Notes: a model not told the origin generated them from the letters alone. DNA of 64,000 nucleotides from Verrucomicrobiia bacterium (GCA_011525695.1 WYBX01000112.1:1-64000); one strand, 5' to 3'; shown: positions 9,019 through 18,187, counted from the stretch's first letter. Made by a program: numbers and translations.

Positions 9019-10665
9019 ATGCGCTTTCCGAGCCGAACCCGCCCAGCGCTCGCCGTACTCCGATTCGCAGGTTTGCTCGCGGGCGCAACGCTGGGCGGTT
9101 TCTGCGGCTGCTCGCAGCGCGAGGCGCCCGTCGCCGCGGGGATCCGCACCCAGACCCTCCTGCTCGGGAACGGCGCCGAGCCGGCCGACCTCGATCCGCA
9201 GGTCATCACCGCCTATACGGATGGCAACCTGATCATGGCGCTCTTCGAGGGGCTCACGGCACTCGACGAACGCACGGCCCAACCGGTCCCCGCCGCCGCG
9301 GAACGCTGGGAGGTTTCGCCGGATCAGCTCACCTGGACGTTTCACCTGCGACCCGCCCTGAAGTGGTCAAACGGCGAACCGCTCACCGCCGGTGATTTCA
9401 TTCTCTCCTGGCGCCGTCTGCTCACGCCGGCGCTGGGCGCCGAAAACGCCTATTATCTCCACGCCATAAAAAATGCGGAGGCATTCCAGCGCGGCGAACT
9501 CACCGACCCGGCTGCGCTGGGACTCGCCGCACCCGACGATCACACGCTGGTCGTGAGCCTCGCGCGACCAACGCCCTATTTTCCGCTGCAGGTGGCGCAG
9601 CCGTCGACGTATCCCGTGCACCTGCCCACCCTCGAACGGTTCGACGCGTCGCACCGGCGCGGCACCGGGTGGACCCGGCCCGGCAATCACGTGGGCAACG
9701 GTCCCTTCAGCCTGCGTGACTGGGCGCCCAATGCCCGCATCACCGTCGGGCGGAATCCTCATTACTGGGACGCCGGCTCGGTGCGGCTGCGCGAGATCGT
9801 CTTTTTTTCCACGGAGAATCCCGATGTCGACGAGCGCAATTTCCGCGCCGGCCAGGTCCACGCCACCCACACGCTGCCGCTGGGCAAGGTAGCCAGCTGG
9901 CGCGAGCGCGATCCGGCGCGGCTGCGCATCGACCCCTTTCTGCAGACGGTGTTTCTCCGCTTCAACACGACCCGTCCGCCTTTGGACGATCCCCGGGTTC
10001 GCCGGGCATTATCGTTCGCGATCGATCGCGAGGCGATCGCCCGCACCGTGCTCCGTGGTTCGCGTTCGCCGGCATTCGCGCTGACTCCGCCGGACATGGG
10101 TGGCTATACGTCGGAGGCGCGGATGGAGACCGACTTCGAAGCCGCCCGGCGGCTGCTGGCGGAGGCGGGGTTTCCCCGAGGGCAGGGGCTGGAGCCAATC
10201 GAAATCCAGTGCCGGAACGATGAAATCCAGCCCCAGGTGGCCGAGGTGTTGCAAGCCGCCTGGCAGCGTGAACTCGGGCTTCGGCTCCTCCTCGCACCGT
10301 CGGAACAGAAGATCTGGCTGCAGAACCAGCAGACGCTCGCCTTCGCCGTCACGGTGGGTTCATGGATCGCCGATTTTCCGGACCCGGTGAACTTTCTGGG
10401 ACTGTTCGTCGGCGGTGGCGGCTACAACTGGACGGGCTGGTCCAATCCGGACTTCGATCGGGCGCTCGCCGCCGCGGAATCGAGCCGTGATCCGTCCAAC
10501 CGTTTCCGCCACTTCCAGCAAGCCGAGGCGCTCCTGCTGATGGAGGCACCGATTGCGCCGATTTTCCACGGTGCCCAGACCTACCTGCTCCATCCCGCCG
10601 TGAAGGGCTGGCCGGCCGCGCCGCTCGGCACCCGTCGATACCAGCGCGTGTACCTCGAGGAGTGA
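9019..10665 (+). CDS. Oligopeptide ABC transporter substrate-binding lipoprotein (SBP family 5)
   Basis: A 548-residue OppA/DppA-family binding protein. The N-terminus is a signal peptide ending in a Cys-containing segment (GGFCGCS) that fits a lipoprotein signal. The mature part begins LLLGNGAEPADLDPQ and has the family features: a WTFHLR strand with KWSNGEPLTAGDF, then NGPF, and later VRRALSFAIDRE. It would capture peptides at the outer face of the membrane. The permease and ATPase genes are not adjacent, so it is an orphan here. ATG 9019 was chosen because the upstream reading overlaps the response regulator in another frame and lacks a signal. Confidence 0.9.
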   Translation: MRFPSRTRPALAVLRFAGLLAGATLGGFCGCSQREAPVAAGIRTQTLLLGNGAEPADLDPQVITAYTDGNLIMALFEGLTALDERTAQPVPAAAERWEVSPDQLTWTFHLRPALKWSNGEPLTAGDFILSWRRLLTPALGAENAYYLHAIKNAEAFQRGELTDPAALGLAAPDDHTLVVSLARPTPYFPLQVAQPSTYPVHLPTLERFDASHRRGTGWTRPGNHVGNGPFSLRDWAPNARITVGRNPHYWDAGSVRLREIVFFSTENPDVDERNFRAGQVHATHTLPLGKVASWRERDPARLRIDPFLQTVFLRFNTTRPPLDDPRVRRALSFAIDREAIARTVLRGSRSPAFALTPPDMGGYTSEARMETDFEAARRLLAEAGFPRGQGLEPIEIQCRNDEIQPQVAEVLQAAWQRELGLRLLLAPSEQKIWLQNQQTLAFAVTVGSWIADFPDPVNFLGLFVGGGGYNWTGWSNPDFDRALAAAESSRDPSNRFRHFQQAEALLLMEAPIAPIFHGAQTYLLHPAVKGWPAAPLGTRRYQRVYLEE

Positions 10666-10689
10666 ACCCGGAACGCAGCGGCGCAGAAT

Positions 10690-10830
10690 GCGCATCCGAT
10701 CGGGTTTGTGGACGCCACGGAGGGCGTCCCTCCATGACGGTCATTCCGACCAAGAAATCGGAATCCTGGAATCGGATTTCGATTCATGGAGGGCCGGGCT
10801 CCGCGCCGGCCGCAACGTGCGATGAGAAGA
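10690..10830. repeat. Dispersed composite repeat, copy A
   Basis: Contains GCGCAGAATGCG, then GGGTTTGTGGACGCCACGG, then GGAGGGCGTCCCTCCAT (box 2), followed by CATGGAGGGCCGGGCTCCG (box 1). The same boxes occur at about 27658-27755 and, inverted, at about 46375-46490. There box 1 comes before box 2, so this copy is permuted. It fills the 220-bp gap between the convergent peptide-binding and sialidase-like genes. Confidence 0.75.
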
Positions 10831-10885
10831 TTCATTTCGCAACGGCTTCAACACGGCGGGCGCGCCGCGTCCCCAACCGAGCACC

Positions 10886-11923
10886 CTACCTCAGCTTCGC
10901 GGGATCCACCACCACGTGCTTTATCCGCTCGCGCTTCCAGGTGTACGTCACGTGCACGAGTCCATCGCTCGTCTGGATCACTGCCGGATAGGAATACTCC
11001 CCGGGCTGGTCCTCCAGCGTCATCACCTGGCGCCAGTCGCGACCATCACGGGAAACGCCGATCACCAGCGGAGTGCGGCCCTTGGGCACCGGGTTGAAGA
11101 CGAGCAGGTGCCGGCCGTCCTTCAACGTCACCGCATCGGTACCCGCGCTCGGATTCGGCACCCCCTCGAGCAGTGTCATCGGTCCCCAACTCCGACCGGC
11201 GTCGTCGGATGAGATCGTGAAGACCAGCCCCTGCCGGGTCCGACCCACGGCCTGCAGTCGGGCCCCGCCGATCCGATCATGAAACAGGATGCTCGGCTGG
11301 ATTGCGGCGAGGTTCACGCCGTCATTGAGGAACCCGGTTCGCGTCCAGGTGCTCCCGCCATCCGTGCTCCGCTCGAAATAGACCCGCCACTTGCTGGGTC
11401 GCTCGGGCGTCTCGTCGCTGGTCGGCGAAAGGATCGTGCCGTCCTCCAGCTGAACCGGTTTGTTCTTGATCGGGCCGAGGATTCCCGCCGGGAGCCGGCG
11501 CGCGGCGCCCCACGTGCGGCCGCCGTCCGTGCTGGTGCGCAACTCCCCCCACCAGGTCTGCGGCGTGGGCCCAACCTTGTAGAACAGCATCAGCGGCGCC
11601 CCGCCGCGGGGCTGGAACAGCACCGGATTCCACGTCGGATGCCGGCTCCCGTCGGACTGGATCCCGTTGGCGACCTCGACGCTGGAAGTCCATTTTCCCT
11701 GCTCGAGCCGGGCCAGCCAGATTCCGACATCCGGGTTCTTCTCGGCCGTCCCGCCGAACCAGGCGGCGACCAGCTCCTTCCGGCCGGTCTCGACGATCGT
11801 CGAGGCGTGGCAGGACGGATACGGTGCCTGCTCGTAGATGAATTCTGATTTCACCAGCGCGGTGCCAGTCGCAACGGTGGCTGGAAGGCAAACGGCCACG
11901 CCAAGGGGTAGCAATCGGTTCAT
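10886..11923 (-). CDS. Secreted sialidase-like (BNR-repeat) protein
   Basis: A 345-residue protein with a signal peptide (about 1-22) and Asp-box motifs such as STDGGRTWG, STDGGSTW, SSDDAGRSW and SRDGRDW. The opening PSCHASTIVE and the AWFGGTAEKNPDVGIW segment are typical of the bacterial exo-alpha-sialidase-like family common in Planctomycetes and Verrucomicrobia, whose members often act on host or algal glycans. Substrate is not shown. It is divergent from the aldehyde dehydrogenase gene. Family assignment is sure; enzymatic specificity is not. Confidence 0.85.
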   Translation of the reverse strand: MNRLLPLGVAVCLPATVATGTALVKSEFIYEQAPYPSCHASTIVETGRKELVAAWFGGTAEKNPDVGIWLARLEQGKWTSSVEVANGIQSDGSRHPTWNPVLFQPRGGAPLMLFYKVGPTPQTWWGELRTSTDGGRTWGAARRLPAGILGPIKNKPVQLEDGTILSPTSDETPERPSKWRVYFERSTDGGSTWTRTGFLNDGVNLAAIQPSILFHDRIGGARLQAVGRTRQGLVFTISSDDAGRSWGPMTLLEGVPNPSAGTDAVTLKDGRHLLVFNPVPKGRTPLVIGVSRDGRDWRQVMTLEDQPGEYSYPAVIQTSDGLVHVTYTWKRERIKHVVVDPAKLR

Positions 11924-11970
11924 GGGAGGAGTGGGGGCAATCGTTCGCGATCGCGCAACTGAGATCCGCC

Positions 11971-12071
11971 CCTATGCCGCCCATGTCAGCCGCAGGCAAG
12001 CCGGACGAGCAGGGTGTCGGGGATGTTGGGAAGGTTCCTATGCCGCCCATGTCAGCCGCAGGCAAGCCGGA
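11971..12071. repeat. Two 35-bp direct repeats, period 66 bp
   Basis: The copies at 11971-12005 and 12037-12071 are identical. Each starts CCTATGCCGCCCATGTCAG and ends GGCAAGCCGGA. They lie between the divergent sialidase-like and aldehyde dehydrogenase genes. In one frame they read through as a repeated YAAHVSRRQAG, which makes the aldehyde dehydrogenase reading frame look longer than it is. Confidence 0.9.
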
Positions 12072-12143
12072 CTGCACCCGCAATGCCGGAGTGTTTCCTT
12101 CGTTATCATTTGTCAGCGGCTCTGGTCGGGCGACAGTGAGGCC

Positions 12144-13508
12144 ATGGCCCTGGTCTCGCACAACCCTGCCACCGGAAAACGGCTCGCGGTTTATCGTGAA
12201 CTGACGGCGTCCCAGCTCGAGCGCGCCGTCGCCCGTTCCAGCCGGGTCCAGCGTGAGTGGCGCGAACTCACTCCGGCCCGACGCGCCCGATGCATCCGCG
12301 CACTTGGCGCCGCGCTGCGCAGCCATCGCGACGCATTGGCCTCGCTCGCGACCGATGAGATGGGAAAACCCATCACGCAGGGGCGCGCCGAGGTCGAAAA
12401 ATGCGCGGCACTTTGCGACTATTACGCGAAGCACGGCTCCGCCGCGCTCGCCGACGAAGTTCCGCTGGCGGCACCAAGGCAGGCGCACGTCGCCTACGAT
12501 CCGCTCGGCACAATCCTGGCGATCATGCCGTGGAATTTCCCCTTCTGGCAGGTGATGCGGGCCGCGGTACCGGCGCTGCTGGCAGGCAACACCGTCCTGT
12601 TGAAGCATGCCCCGAATGTCCCGGGCTGCGCGCTCGCCCTCGAGCGACTCTTTGCCAAGGCCGGTTTTCCGACCGGCGCGTTCCAGATCCTGCTCATCGG
12701 CACCGATCCCGTCGCCCGCTTGATTGCCGATCCACGCGTCCAGGGCGTCACCCTCACCGGCAGCACCCGCGCTGGCCGGATCGTCGCGGCGCTCGCGGGC
12801 GCCGCCCTGAAGCCGGTGGTCCTGGAACTCGGCGGCAGCGATGCCGTGCTGGTGTTCGATGATGCCGATCTGGACCGGGCGGCCGAACTGGGCGCCCAGG
12901 CGCGGCTGCTCAACAGCGGCCAGAGCTGCCTCTGCGCCAAGCGGTTCATCGTCGTGCGTTCCCGGCTGCGCGAGTTCACCGATCGGTTCGTCGCCCGGAT
13001 GGCCGCGCGGCGCACGGGGGATCCCACGGATCCCGCGACCGACATCGGCCCGCTCGCACGGCCTGATCTCGTCGACACCCTGCACACCCAGGTGACCCGC
13101 AGCGTCCGGTCCGGAGCGCGGATTCTCCTTGGCGGCCAGCGGCTGTCCGGCCCGGGAAATTTCCATGCTACGACCGTGCTGGGCGGCGTCCGGCCCGGGA
13201 TGCCCGCGGCGGAGGAGGAGATGTTCGGGCCCGTCGCCGCAATCATGGTGGCGCGCGACGAGGCCGATGCCATCCGGCTGGCCAACACCTCGGCCTACGG
13301 GCTCGGCGCCACCGTCTTCACCAAGAGCCGCGCGCGCGCCCGCGCCGCGATTCGCGCGCTCCAGGCCGGATCTGTCTTTGTCAACGACTCGACCCGGTCG
13401 TCACCCGAACTGCCCTTCGGCGGCATCAAGGAAAGCGGCCATGGCCGCGAACTTGGCGCGTGGGGCGTCCGCGCGTTCACGAACGTCAAGACTGTCTGGG
13501 TAGCCTAG
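12144..13508 (+). CDS. NAD(P)-dependent aldehyde dehydrogenase, succinate-semialdehyde dehydrogenase type
   Basis: A 454-residue ALDH-superfamily enzyme that oxidises an aldehyde to its acid. Asn131 (PWNFPFW), catalytic Glu228 (LELGGSD) and nucleophile Cys262 (NSGQSC) are all present, as is the GSTRAG cofactor loop. The length and the MPWNFPFWQV and FGGIKESGHGRELG segments match the short GabD/Sad-like succinate-semialdehyde dehydrogenases; the true substrate may differ. ATG 12144 opens MALVSHNPATG, the usual N-terminus. The open frame continues upstream through the 35-bp direct repeats to 11838, but that extension is not protein-like. Confidence 0.9.
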   Translation: MALVSHNPATGKRLAVYRELTASQLERAVARSSRVQREWRELTPARRARCIRALGAALRSHRDALASLATDEMGKPITQGRAEVEKCAALCDYYAKHGSAALADEVPLAAPRQAHVAYDPLGTILAIMPWNFPFWQVMRAAVPALLAGNTVLLKHAPNVPGCALALERLFAKAGFPTGAFQILLIGTDPVARLIADPRVQGVTLTGSTRAGRIVAALAGAALKPVVLELGGSDAVLVFDDADLDRAAELGAQARLLNSGQSCLCAKRFIVVRSRLREFTDRFVARMAARRTGDPTDPATDIGPLARPDLVDTLHTQVTRSVRSGARILLGGQRLSGPGNFHATTVLGGVRPGMPAAEEEMFGPVAAIMVARDEADAIRLANTSAYGLGATVFTKSRARARAAIRALQAGSVFVNDSTRSSPELPFGGIKESGHGRELGAWGVRAFTNVKTVWVA

Positions 13509-13553
13509 CAGCCCGCCGACATGCTGCTAGTCCTGTTCCCAAATCCGACGGGC
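13505..13553. terminator. Nested inverted repeats between convergent genes, probable bidirectional terminator
   Basis: CTAGCAG (13505-13511) pairs with CTGCTAG (13524-13530). Alternatively AGCCCGCCG (13510) pairs with the region ending CGACGGGCT near 13552. The element begins on the stop codon of the aldehyde dehydrogenase and ends just before the stop of the TlpA-like gene. A related sequence, inverted, lies at about 27917-27935. Confidence 0.6.
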
Positions 13554-13555
13554 TC

Positions 13556-14119
13556 CTACAGCAGCGATTGGATCTTCTTCTCGTAGCTATCGGTCGGTTC
13601 GAGCCCGACCTTTCGGTCGCGAATCCGGCCCTCCCGATCGATCAGGAACGTCGTCGGGATCGCCTCGATCCCGCCGAATGCGGCCACGATTGTCTCGTCG
13701 CCCATCGCCAGCGGATAGTTCACCTTGAAACGTTCCCTGAAGGTCTTGACGGCATCCGGCCCGGCCTGATCCAGCGATACTCCGACGATCACCAGTCCGT
13801 CCGGGCCGTACTTTTGCGCCAGCTCCGTGTAGCCCGGAATCTCCTTGATGCACGGCGGGCACCATGTGGCCCAGAAATCCAGCACGACGACCTTGCCCTT
13901 CAACTGCTCGGAACCAACCGGCTCCCCGTTCAGATCCTTGAGCGACCAGGCGGGGACCGGTCCAATGACCGGTAGCGCCATCTTCGACGCACCCGACTGA
14001 GCTGCGTCCGCGGTCACCTTCGGCACCGGCGGCGTGTCCGGCTTGCGCGGCGAACAGCCGGCAAAGCCGAAAGCGAGGGCGGTCAAGCCGATCAGGGCGA
14101 AACGGGGGGTGGTCTTCAT
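13556..14119 (-). CDS. TlpA-like thiol-disulfide oxidoreductase lipoprotein
   Basis: A 187-residue protein with a lipoprotein signal (FGFAGC, Cys22), a linker, and a thioredoxin/redoxin domain with active site WCPPC (Cys87, Cys90). TlpA/ResA-type proteins act outside the cytoplasmic membrane and reduce disulfides, often for cytochrome c or copper-centre maturation. That would fit the multiheme NrfHA and the copper enzymes in this window, but the link is inference. Convergent with the aldehyde dehydrogenase and downstream of the LysR gene on the same strand. Confidence 0.88.
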   Translation of the reverse strand: MKTTPRFALIGLTALAFGFAGCSPRKPDTPPVPKVTADAAQSGASKMALPVIGPVPAWSLKDLNGEPVGSEQLKGKVVVLDFWATWCPPCIKEIPGYTELAQKYGPDGLVIVGVSLDQAGPDAVKTFRERFKVNYPLAMGDETIVAAFGGIEAIPTTFLIDREGRIRDRKVGLEPTDSYEKKIQSLL

Positions 14120-14190
14120 GATTGGAAAAAGGGTCTCGAGCCTATCCGCAACCCCCGCCTCGGCAAATGTGAGCGCTCGAATTGTTCCGC

Positions 14191-15090
14191 TCAGGACTCG
14201 CGGGACTCCGGCAGATCCAGTCCGAGAATCTCGATGAATTTCTTCATGGCCGGAGTGAGGACCCGCCCCTTGCGATGCAGGATGGCCAGCGGGCGCGTGA
14301 AATCCCGTCCCTTGAATGGCAGCACGGCCAGCGTGCCCTGCTTCTGCTCCTGCGCGACCGTCGCCTGCGGCACGATCGCGATGCCATGATCGATTTCGAC
14401 CGCCCGCTTAACCGTCTCGATGTTGTCGAATTCCATCACCGGCTCGATCTCGAGCTTGTGCTCGCGAAAGATCTGGTCGACAGCCTTGCGCGTGGGAATG
14501 TCCGGGTCGAACCCGATGAACTTCTGGGAAACCAGATCCTTCACCTCCACCTCACCACGCCGGGCGAGCGAATGCTGCGGATGCGTGATCAACACCAGGT
14601 GATCGTTGCGAAATGGCAGCACCTCGATCTGGCGCTGCTTGACCGGGAACGCGACGAGCCCGAAATCGACGGAATTGTGGAGGATGTCCTCGTAGACCAG
14701 GTTCGAACGGCGATACTCCACCCGCACATTGACCGATGGAAAATCGTGCAGGAATTTCTTGATGAACGGTGGCAGCTCATGGAGCCCGATCGAGTAGATG
14801 GTGGATATCCGGATCGTGCCGCTGATCACCTTCTTCATCTCCTGCAGCTCGGACAGGAGCTTCTCGTAGGTATGCAGCATCTCCTTCGCGGCGTCGTAAA
14901 CCCGCTGGCCTTCACGGGTGAGCTGAAACTGCTTCTGGCTGCGATCGATCAGCAGCGTCTTGAAGTGCCGCTCCATCGCGCGCGCCTGCTGGCTGACCGC
15001 CGATTGGGTGATGCCATTAAGCTTCGCCGACTTCGAAAAGCTTTTCGTTTCGACGAGATCTGCGAAGATTTTGAAGTTTTCGATCTGCAT
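14191..15090 (-). CDS. LysR-family transcriptional regulator
   Basis: A 299-residue LysR regulator. The N-terminal winged helix-turn-helix occupies about 1-60 (SFSKSAKLNGITQSAVSQQ), followed by a linker helix and a periplasmic-binding-like effector domain from about 90. The end resembles the CysL/CbbR-type group. It is divergent from the yggS-like gene across 89 bp that is AT-richer than its surroundings and probably holds both promoters and a LysR site. The effector and target genes are not evident. Confidence 0.9.
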   Translation of the reverse strand: MQIENFKIFADLVETKSFSKSAKLNGITQSAVSQQARAMERHFKTLLIDRSQKQFQLTREGQRVYDAAKEMLHTYEKLLSELQEMKKVISGTIRISTIYSIGLHELPPFIKKFLHDFPSVNVRVEYRRSNLVYEDILHNSVDFGLVAFPVKQRQIEVLPFRNDHLVLITHPQHSLARRGEVEVKDLVSQKFIGFDPDIPTRKAVDQIFREHKLEIEPVMEFDNIETVKRAVEIDHGIAIVPQATVAQEQKQGTLAVLPFKGRDFTRPLAILHRKGRVLTPAMKKFIEILGLDLPESRES

Positions 15091-15179
15091 GATTAGACGC
15101 CGTTGTATTAGCCAATCTAGAAGTTGTGGCCCGCTCGTAAACCTTTAAGTAGTTCTTCTAAACGAACGTTTTTCGATCG

Positions 15180-15902
15180 ATGGATTTGAGCTTCGAGGAG
15201 TTTCAGCGCCGCGCAGACGGCCTTCGGGCCCGGATTGCCGCCGCCTGCGCGACGGCGGGCCGCGCCCCTGACGAGGTCGAGCTGCTGGCGGTGACGAAAA
15301 CCCATCCCGTTATAGCCGCCGAATATGCGGCGCGCTACGGACTGAAGGGGGTGGGCGAAAACCGGGTCCAGGAAGGGGTTGAAAAACGAGCCCAGACCAC
15401 CGTTGCGCTTCGTTGGGAGCTCATCGGCCACCTCCAGACGAACAAGGCCCGGCTGGCCGCCCGGCACTTCGACCGGGTTCAAAGCGTCGATTCCGAGAAA
15501 CTCCTCCGGCATCTCGCCCGCGCCGCCGCCGAAGCCGGCCGCACACTGCCCGTCCTGCTGCAGGTGAATGCCGGCAATGATCCTGCAAAATTTGGCGTGG
15601 ACCTCGCCGATGCCCCCCGGCTGCTCGAGGTTGCGCTAGCCCAGCCGGCGCTGCGGGTCGACGGGTTCATGACGATTGCGCCACTCGGCCGGGACGACAC
15701 GGAAACTGCCGCGCTCGCCACGCAAACCTTCGCCAACCTGCGTGAACTGCGGGACTCGCTCGCAACGCAAACCGGCCGCCCCCTGCGCGAACTCTCGATG
15801 GGGATGACCGGGGACCTCGAGGCCGCCGTCGCCGCCGGCAGCACGCTCGTCCGCGTCGGCACCGCATTGTACGGCGTCAGGCCGCAACCGCCCTCACGCT
15901 AA
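15180..15902 (+). CDS. YggS/PROSC-family PLP-binding protein
   Basis: A 240-residue single-domain TIM-barrel protein of the YggS family, which binds PLP and helps keep vitamin B6 and amino-acid pools balanced but has no known catalytic reaction. The PLP lysine is Lys40 in LLAVTKTHP. The GVGENRVQEG, WELIGHLQTNK and LSMGMTGDLEAAV signatures are all present. The start at 15180 follows the divergent promoter region shared with the LysR gene. Family assignment is firm. Confidence 0.93.
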   Translation: MDLSFEEFQRRADGLRARIAAACATAGRAPDEVELLAVTKTHPVIAAEYAARYGLKGVGENRVQEGVEKRAQTTVALRWELIGHLQTNKARLAARHFDRVQSVDSEKLLRHLARAAAEAGRTLPVLLQVNAGNDPAKFGVDLADAPRLLEVALAQPALRVDGFMTIAPLGRDDTETAALATQTFANLRELRDSLATQTGRPLRELSMGMTGDLEAAVAAGSTLVRVGTALYGVRPQPPSR

Positions 15903-16314
15903 GGAGTTTTCGTTTTTGCAGCCCGCACGTCGAGGCGCAGCGCGCATTCGACCGGGTGGAAGAGAATGCGATTCAAATTGAATTTCGCCGGTCGGAGACG
16001 CGGCGCTACGGCGGGCCGGCCCTCTGGTGGGTCCGGAGATCGTTGGCGCGTGCGGCTGCCTGGGTAGCGCCGGTTTTCAACCGGCGAAAAGCGTTCCGAA
16101 TCACATTTTCCGCAAGATGGGTTGTGAGGTATGGCGGGACGCCACTTCCACTTACAACCCGCTCGCGAGTAGATGCGGTTGCTGCTCCACGGAAAAGTGT
16201 CCGTCTTTGTCCTACGAGGGCGCATGGATCGGGGGCTCGTCGGCAAGAAGTTTTTTACCCGGTTACGTCGGTTTCCCTATTGCGCCGTCGGAGAAATCTT
16301 TTTCCCTTCGCCGC
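15903..16314. other. Gene-free stretch with a dispersed palindromic repeat
   Basis: About 410 bp without a credible gene. At 15987-16016 it holds GCCGGTCGGAGACGCGGCG followed by a CTACGG... tail. This matches in reverse complement the segment at 18254-18283, with about four differences in 30 bp. A short palindrome (CGCCGGTTTTCAACCGGCG, around 16068-16086) follows. The open frame of the SirB1-like gene runs back through here, but the translation is not protein-like. Confidence 0.55.
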
Positions 16315-17184
16315 GTGGAAATCGTGACCCTCAGCGCACCGCAACGGGAGGCCTTCCTGAGTTTGCTCGACGATCGGAGTCCGGTGGTGCGCCGGGCGCT
16401 GCTCGCGCAGTTCGAGCGGCTCGGGCCTGCCGCGGCCCCCTTTCTCGAAGCCGTCGCCCGGGGTTCGAACCGGGTGCTGGCCCGGCATGCCGCGTGGTTC
16501 ATCGACGAGTTGAAGTTTTCCGATCCGGTGGCGGAGTTTCGCGGCTTCATCCGTTCCATGAACTACGAGCTCGAGACCGGCTCGATGCTCCTGGCCCGCA
16601 CCGTGACGCCATCGCTCAATGTCACGGAGTGCTGCACCGAGCTTGAAGTCATCGCCCGCCGCTGCCGGGAGCTGATTGTGGAGCCGTCGTCCGCGCGGGA
16701 AAAGTGCCGCGTGCTGAATCGCGTGATGTTTCACGAATGGGGCTTCCACGGGAACGTCGAGCATTACACCGACCCGCGCAACAGCTTCATCGATGAGGTC
16801 CTCGCGCGGCGGACCGGGATTCCGATTTCCCTCAGCATCGTCTACCTGCTCGTGGCCGAACGGATCGGCCTGCAGCTCGAGCCGGTGGGCCTCCCCGGCC
16901 ACTTCATCGTCGGCTGCCTGACCGACGATCTTCCCTTCTTCATCGATCCCTTCGACCGGGGCGTCTTCCGCGACGCGGAGGAAATCTTCGATTTGCTGCG
17001 AGCGAACAATATCACGCCGCGGCCAAATGACCTCGCACCGACGCCGGTTCGCGAGGTGCTCTGCCGCAGCTGCCGGAACCTGGTGAACCATTACACGGCC
17101 GCCGGCGAAACCGAGCGGGCCAAGTTGTTCGCCCACTTCGTCGAGGAGTTCGAGGCCACCTACGAGCGGCACGCCTCGTCCTGA
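16315..17184 (+). CDS. SirB1-like transglutaminase-fold protein
   Basis: About 289 residues from the GTG at 16315; another GTG at 16324 is equally possible. The C-terminal two thirds match the SirB1 N-terminal/Transglut_core2 family: FHEWGFHGN, then NSFIDEVLARRTGIPISLSIVYL, then GLPGHFIV. Members have a transglutaminase-like fold, but biochemical function is not established, and the catalytic Cys of true transglutaminases is not obvious here. The N-terminal ~100 residues look helical and HEAT-like. aroE follows 85 bp later. Confidence 0.75.
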   Translation: MEIVTLSAPQREAFLSLLDDRSPVVRRALLAQFERLGPAAAPFLEAVARGSNRVLARHAAWFIDELKFSDPVAEFRGFIRSMNYELETGSMLLARTVTPSLNVTECCTELEVIARRCRELIVEPSSAREKCRVLNRVMFHEWGFHGNVEHYTDPRNSFIDEVLARRTGIPISLSIVYLLVAERIGLQLEPVGLPGHFIVGCLTDDLPFFIDPFDRGVFRDAEEIFDLLRANNITPRPNDLAPTPVREVLCRSCRNLVNHYTAAGETERAKLFAHFVEEFEATYERHASS

Positions 17185-17269
17185 CCGTGGCAGTGGCGTC
17201 TCGCCGCTGCCACTTTCCGGGGCGCGGTTTGACAATGGGCCCTGCCCGCCCCGAAATCCGGGGACTCCG

Positions 17270-18187
17270 ATGTCCTCCGAACCCGTCCTCACGCTCGCCG
17301 ATCTCGAGTCGTGGTCATGGCCCGGAACCGCGCTGGCTGTCCTCGGACACCCGATACAGCACTCGATCAGTCCGCCGATGCACAATGCCGCGCTGGCCGC
17401 CGCGGCGGAGCGGGACGCGCGCTTCGGCGACTGGCGCTATTTCCGGTTCGACATCCCCCCGGACGACTTGCCCCACGCCCTGGAACTGCTGCACGCGAAG
17501 CGCTTCCGCGGCGTGAACCTCACGGTGCCGCACAAGGTCCTCGCCTTTGATCGGATGGCGGCCATCGACCCGGCCGCCCGGCCGGTGGGCGCCGTCAACA
17601 CCCTGGCCTGGGAGCCGGACGGCTGGCGCGGTTTCAACACCGATGGCTACGGGCTATCCACGGCCGTGCGCGAGAGCCTGAAACTCGAGCTGGCTGGCAC
17701 CGCGATCGTGCTCGTTGGCGCCGGTGGCGCCGCGCGGGGAGCCGCCGTCGAATGCCTGCAGCGCGGCTGCTCCTCCCTCTGGATCGCGAATCGTTCGCGC
17801 GGCAATCTCGAGGCGCTGTTCGGCGTGCTGGTCCCCCTGGCGACCGGATTTCCGCTGCATGGGTTCACGCTGCCGCGGATCCCGGCCGAACTTCCCCGCG
17901 ACACGCTGGTGATCAATGCCACGAGCGCCGGGTTGCGCGCCAGTGACGCCGCGCCGCTGGATCTCGGCCGGCTCCCCCGCGCCGCCGCCGTGTTCGACAT
18001 GATCTACAATCCCCCGGAAACCCGGCTGCTGCGGCAGGCGGCCTTCCTCGGGATCCCCCATGCCAACGGCCTCGGCATGCTCGTGCATCAGGGCGCACGA
18101 GCCTTGGAGATCTGGAGCGGCATCCCGGCGACCGAATCCGCCCCGGTGATGACGGTGGCGGTCCAGGCTGCATTGCTGTCCGCTTGA
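17270..18187 (+). CDS. aroE: Shikimate dehydrogenase (NADP+)
   Basis: Reduces 3-dehydroshikimate to shikimate in aromatic amino-acid synthesis. The 305-residue protein has the substrate-site SISPPMHNAAL (32-42), catalytic Lys89 (NLTVPHK), Asp125 (GFNTDGYG) and a GAGGAARG nucleotide loop followed by WIANRS. The N-terminus has a ~20-residue extension before AVLGHPI compared with short family members. Start ATG 17270 is the first in frame. No other shikimate-pathway gene is nearby. Confidence 0.93.
   Translation: MSSEPVLTLADLESWSWPGTALAVLGHPIQHSISPPMHNAALAAAAERDARFGDWRYFRFDIPPDDLPHALELLHAKRFRGVNLTVPHKVLAFDRMAAIDPAARPVGAVNTLAWEPDGWRGFNTDGYGLSTAVRESLKLELAGTAIVLVGAGGAARGAAVECLQRGCSSLWIANRSRGNLEALFGVLVPLATGFPLHGFTLPRIPAELPRDTLVINATSAGLRASDAAPLDLGRLPRAAAVFDMIYNPPETRLLRQAAFLGIPHANGLGMLVHQGARALEIWSGIPATESAPVMTVAVQAALLSA

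Noticed and set aside
11838..12143. N-terminal extension of the aldehyde dehydrogenase
   Set aside because: It runs over the divergent sialidase-like gene's start and the 35-bp direct repeats, and the family start is at 12144.
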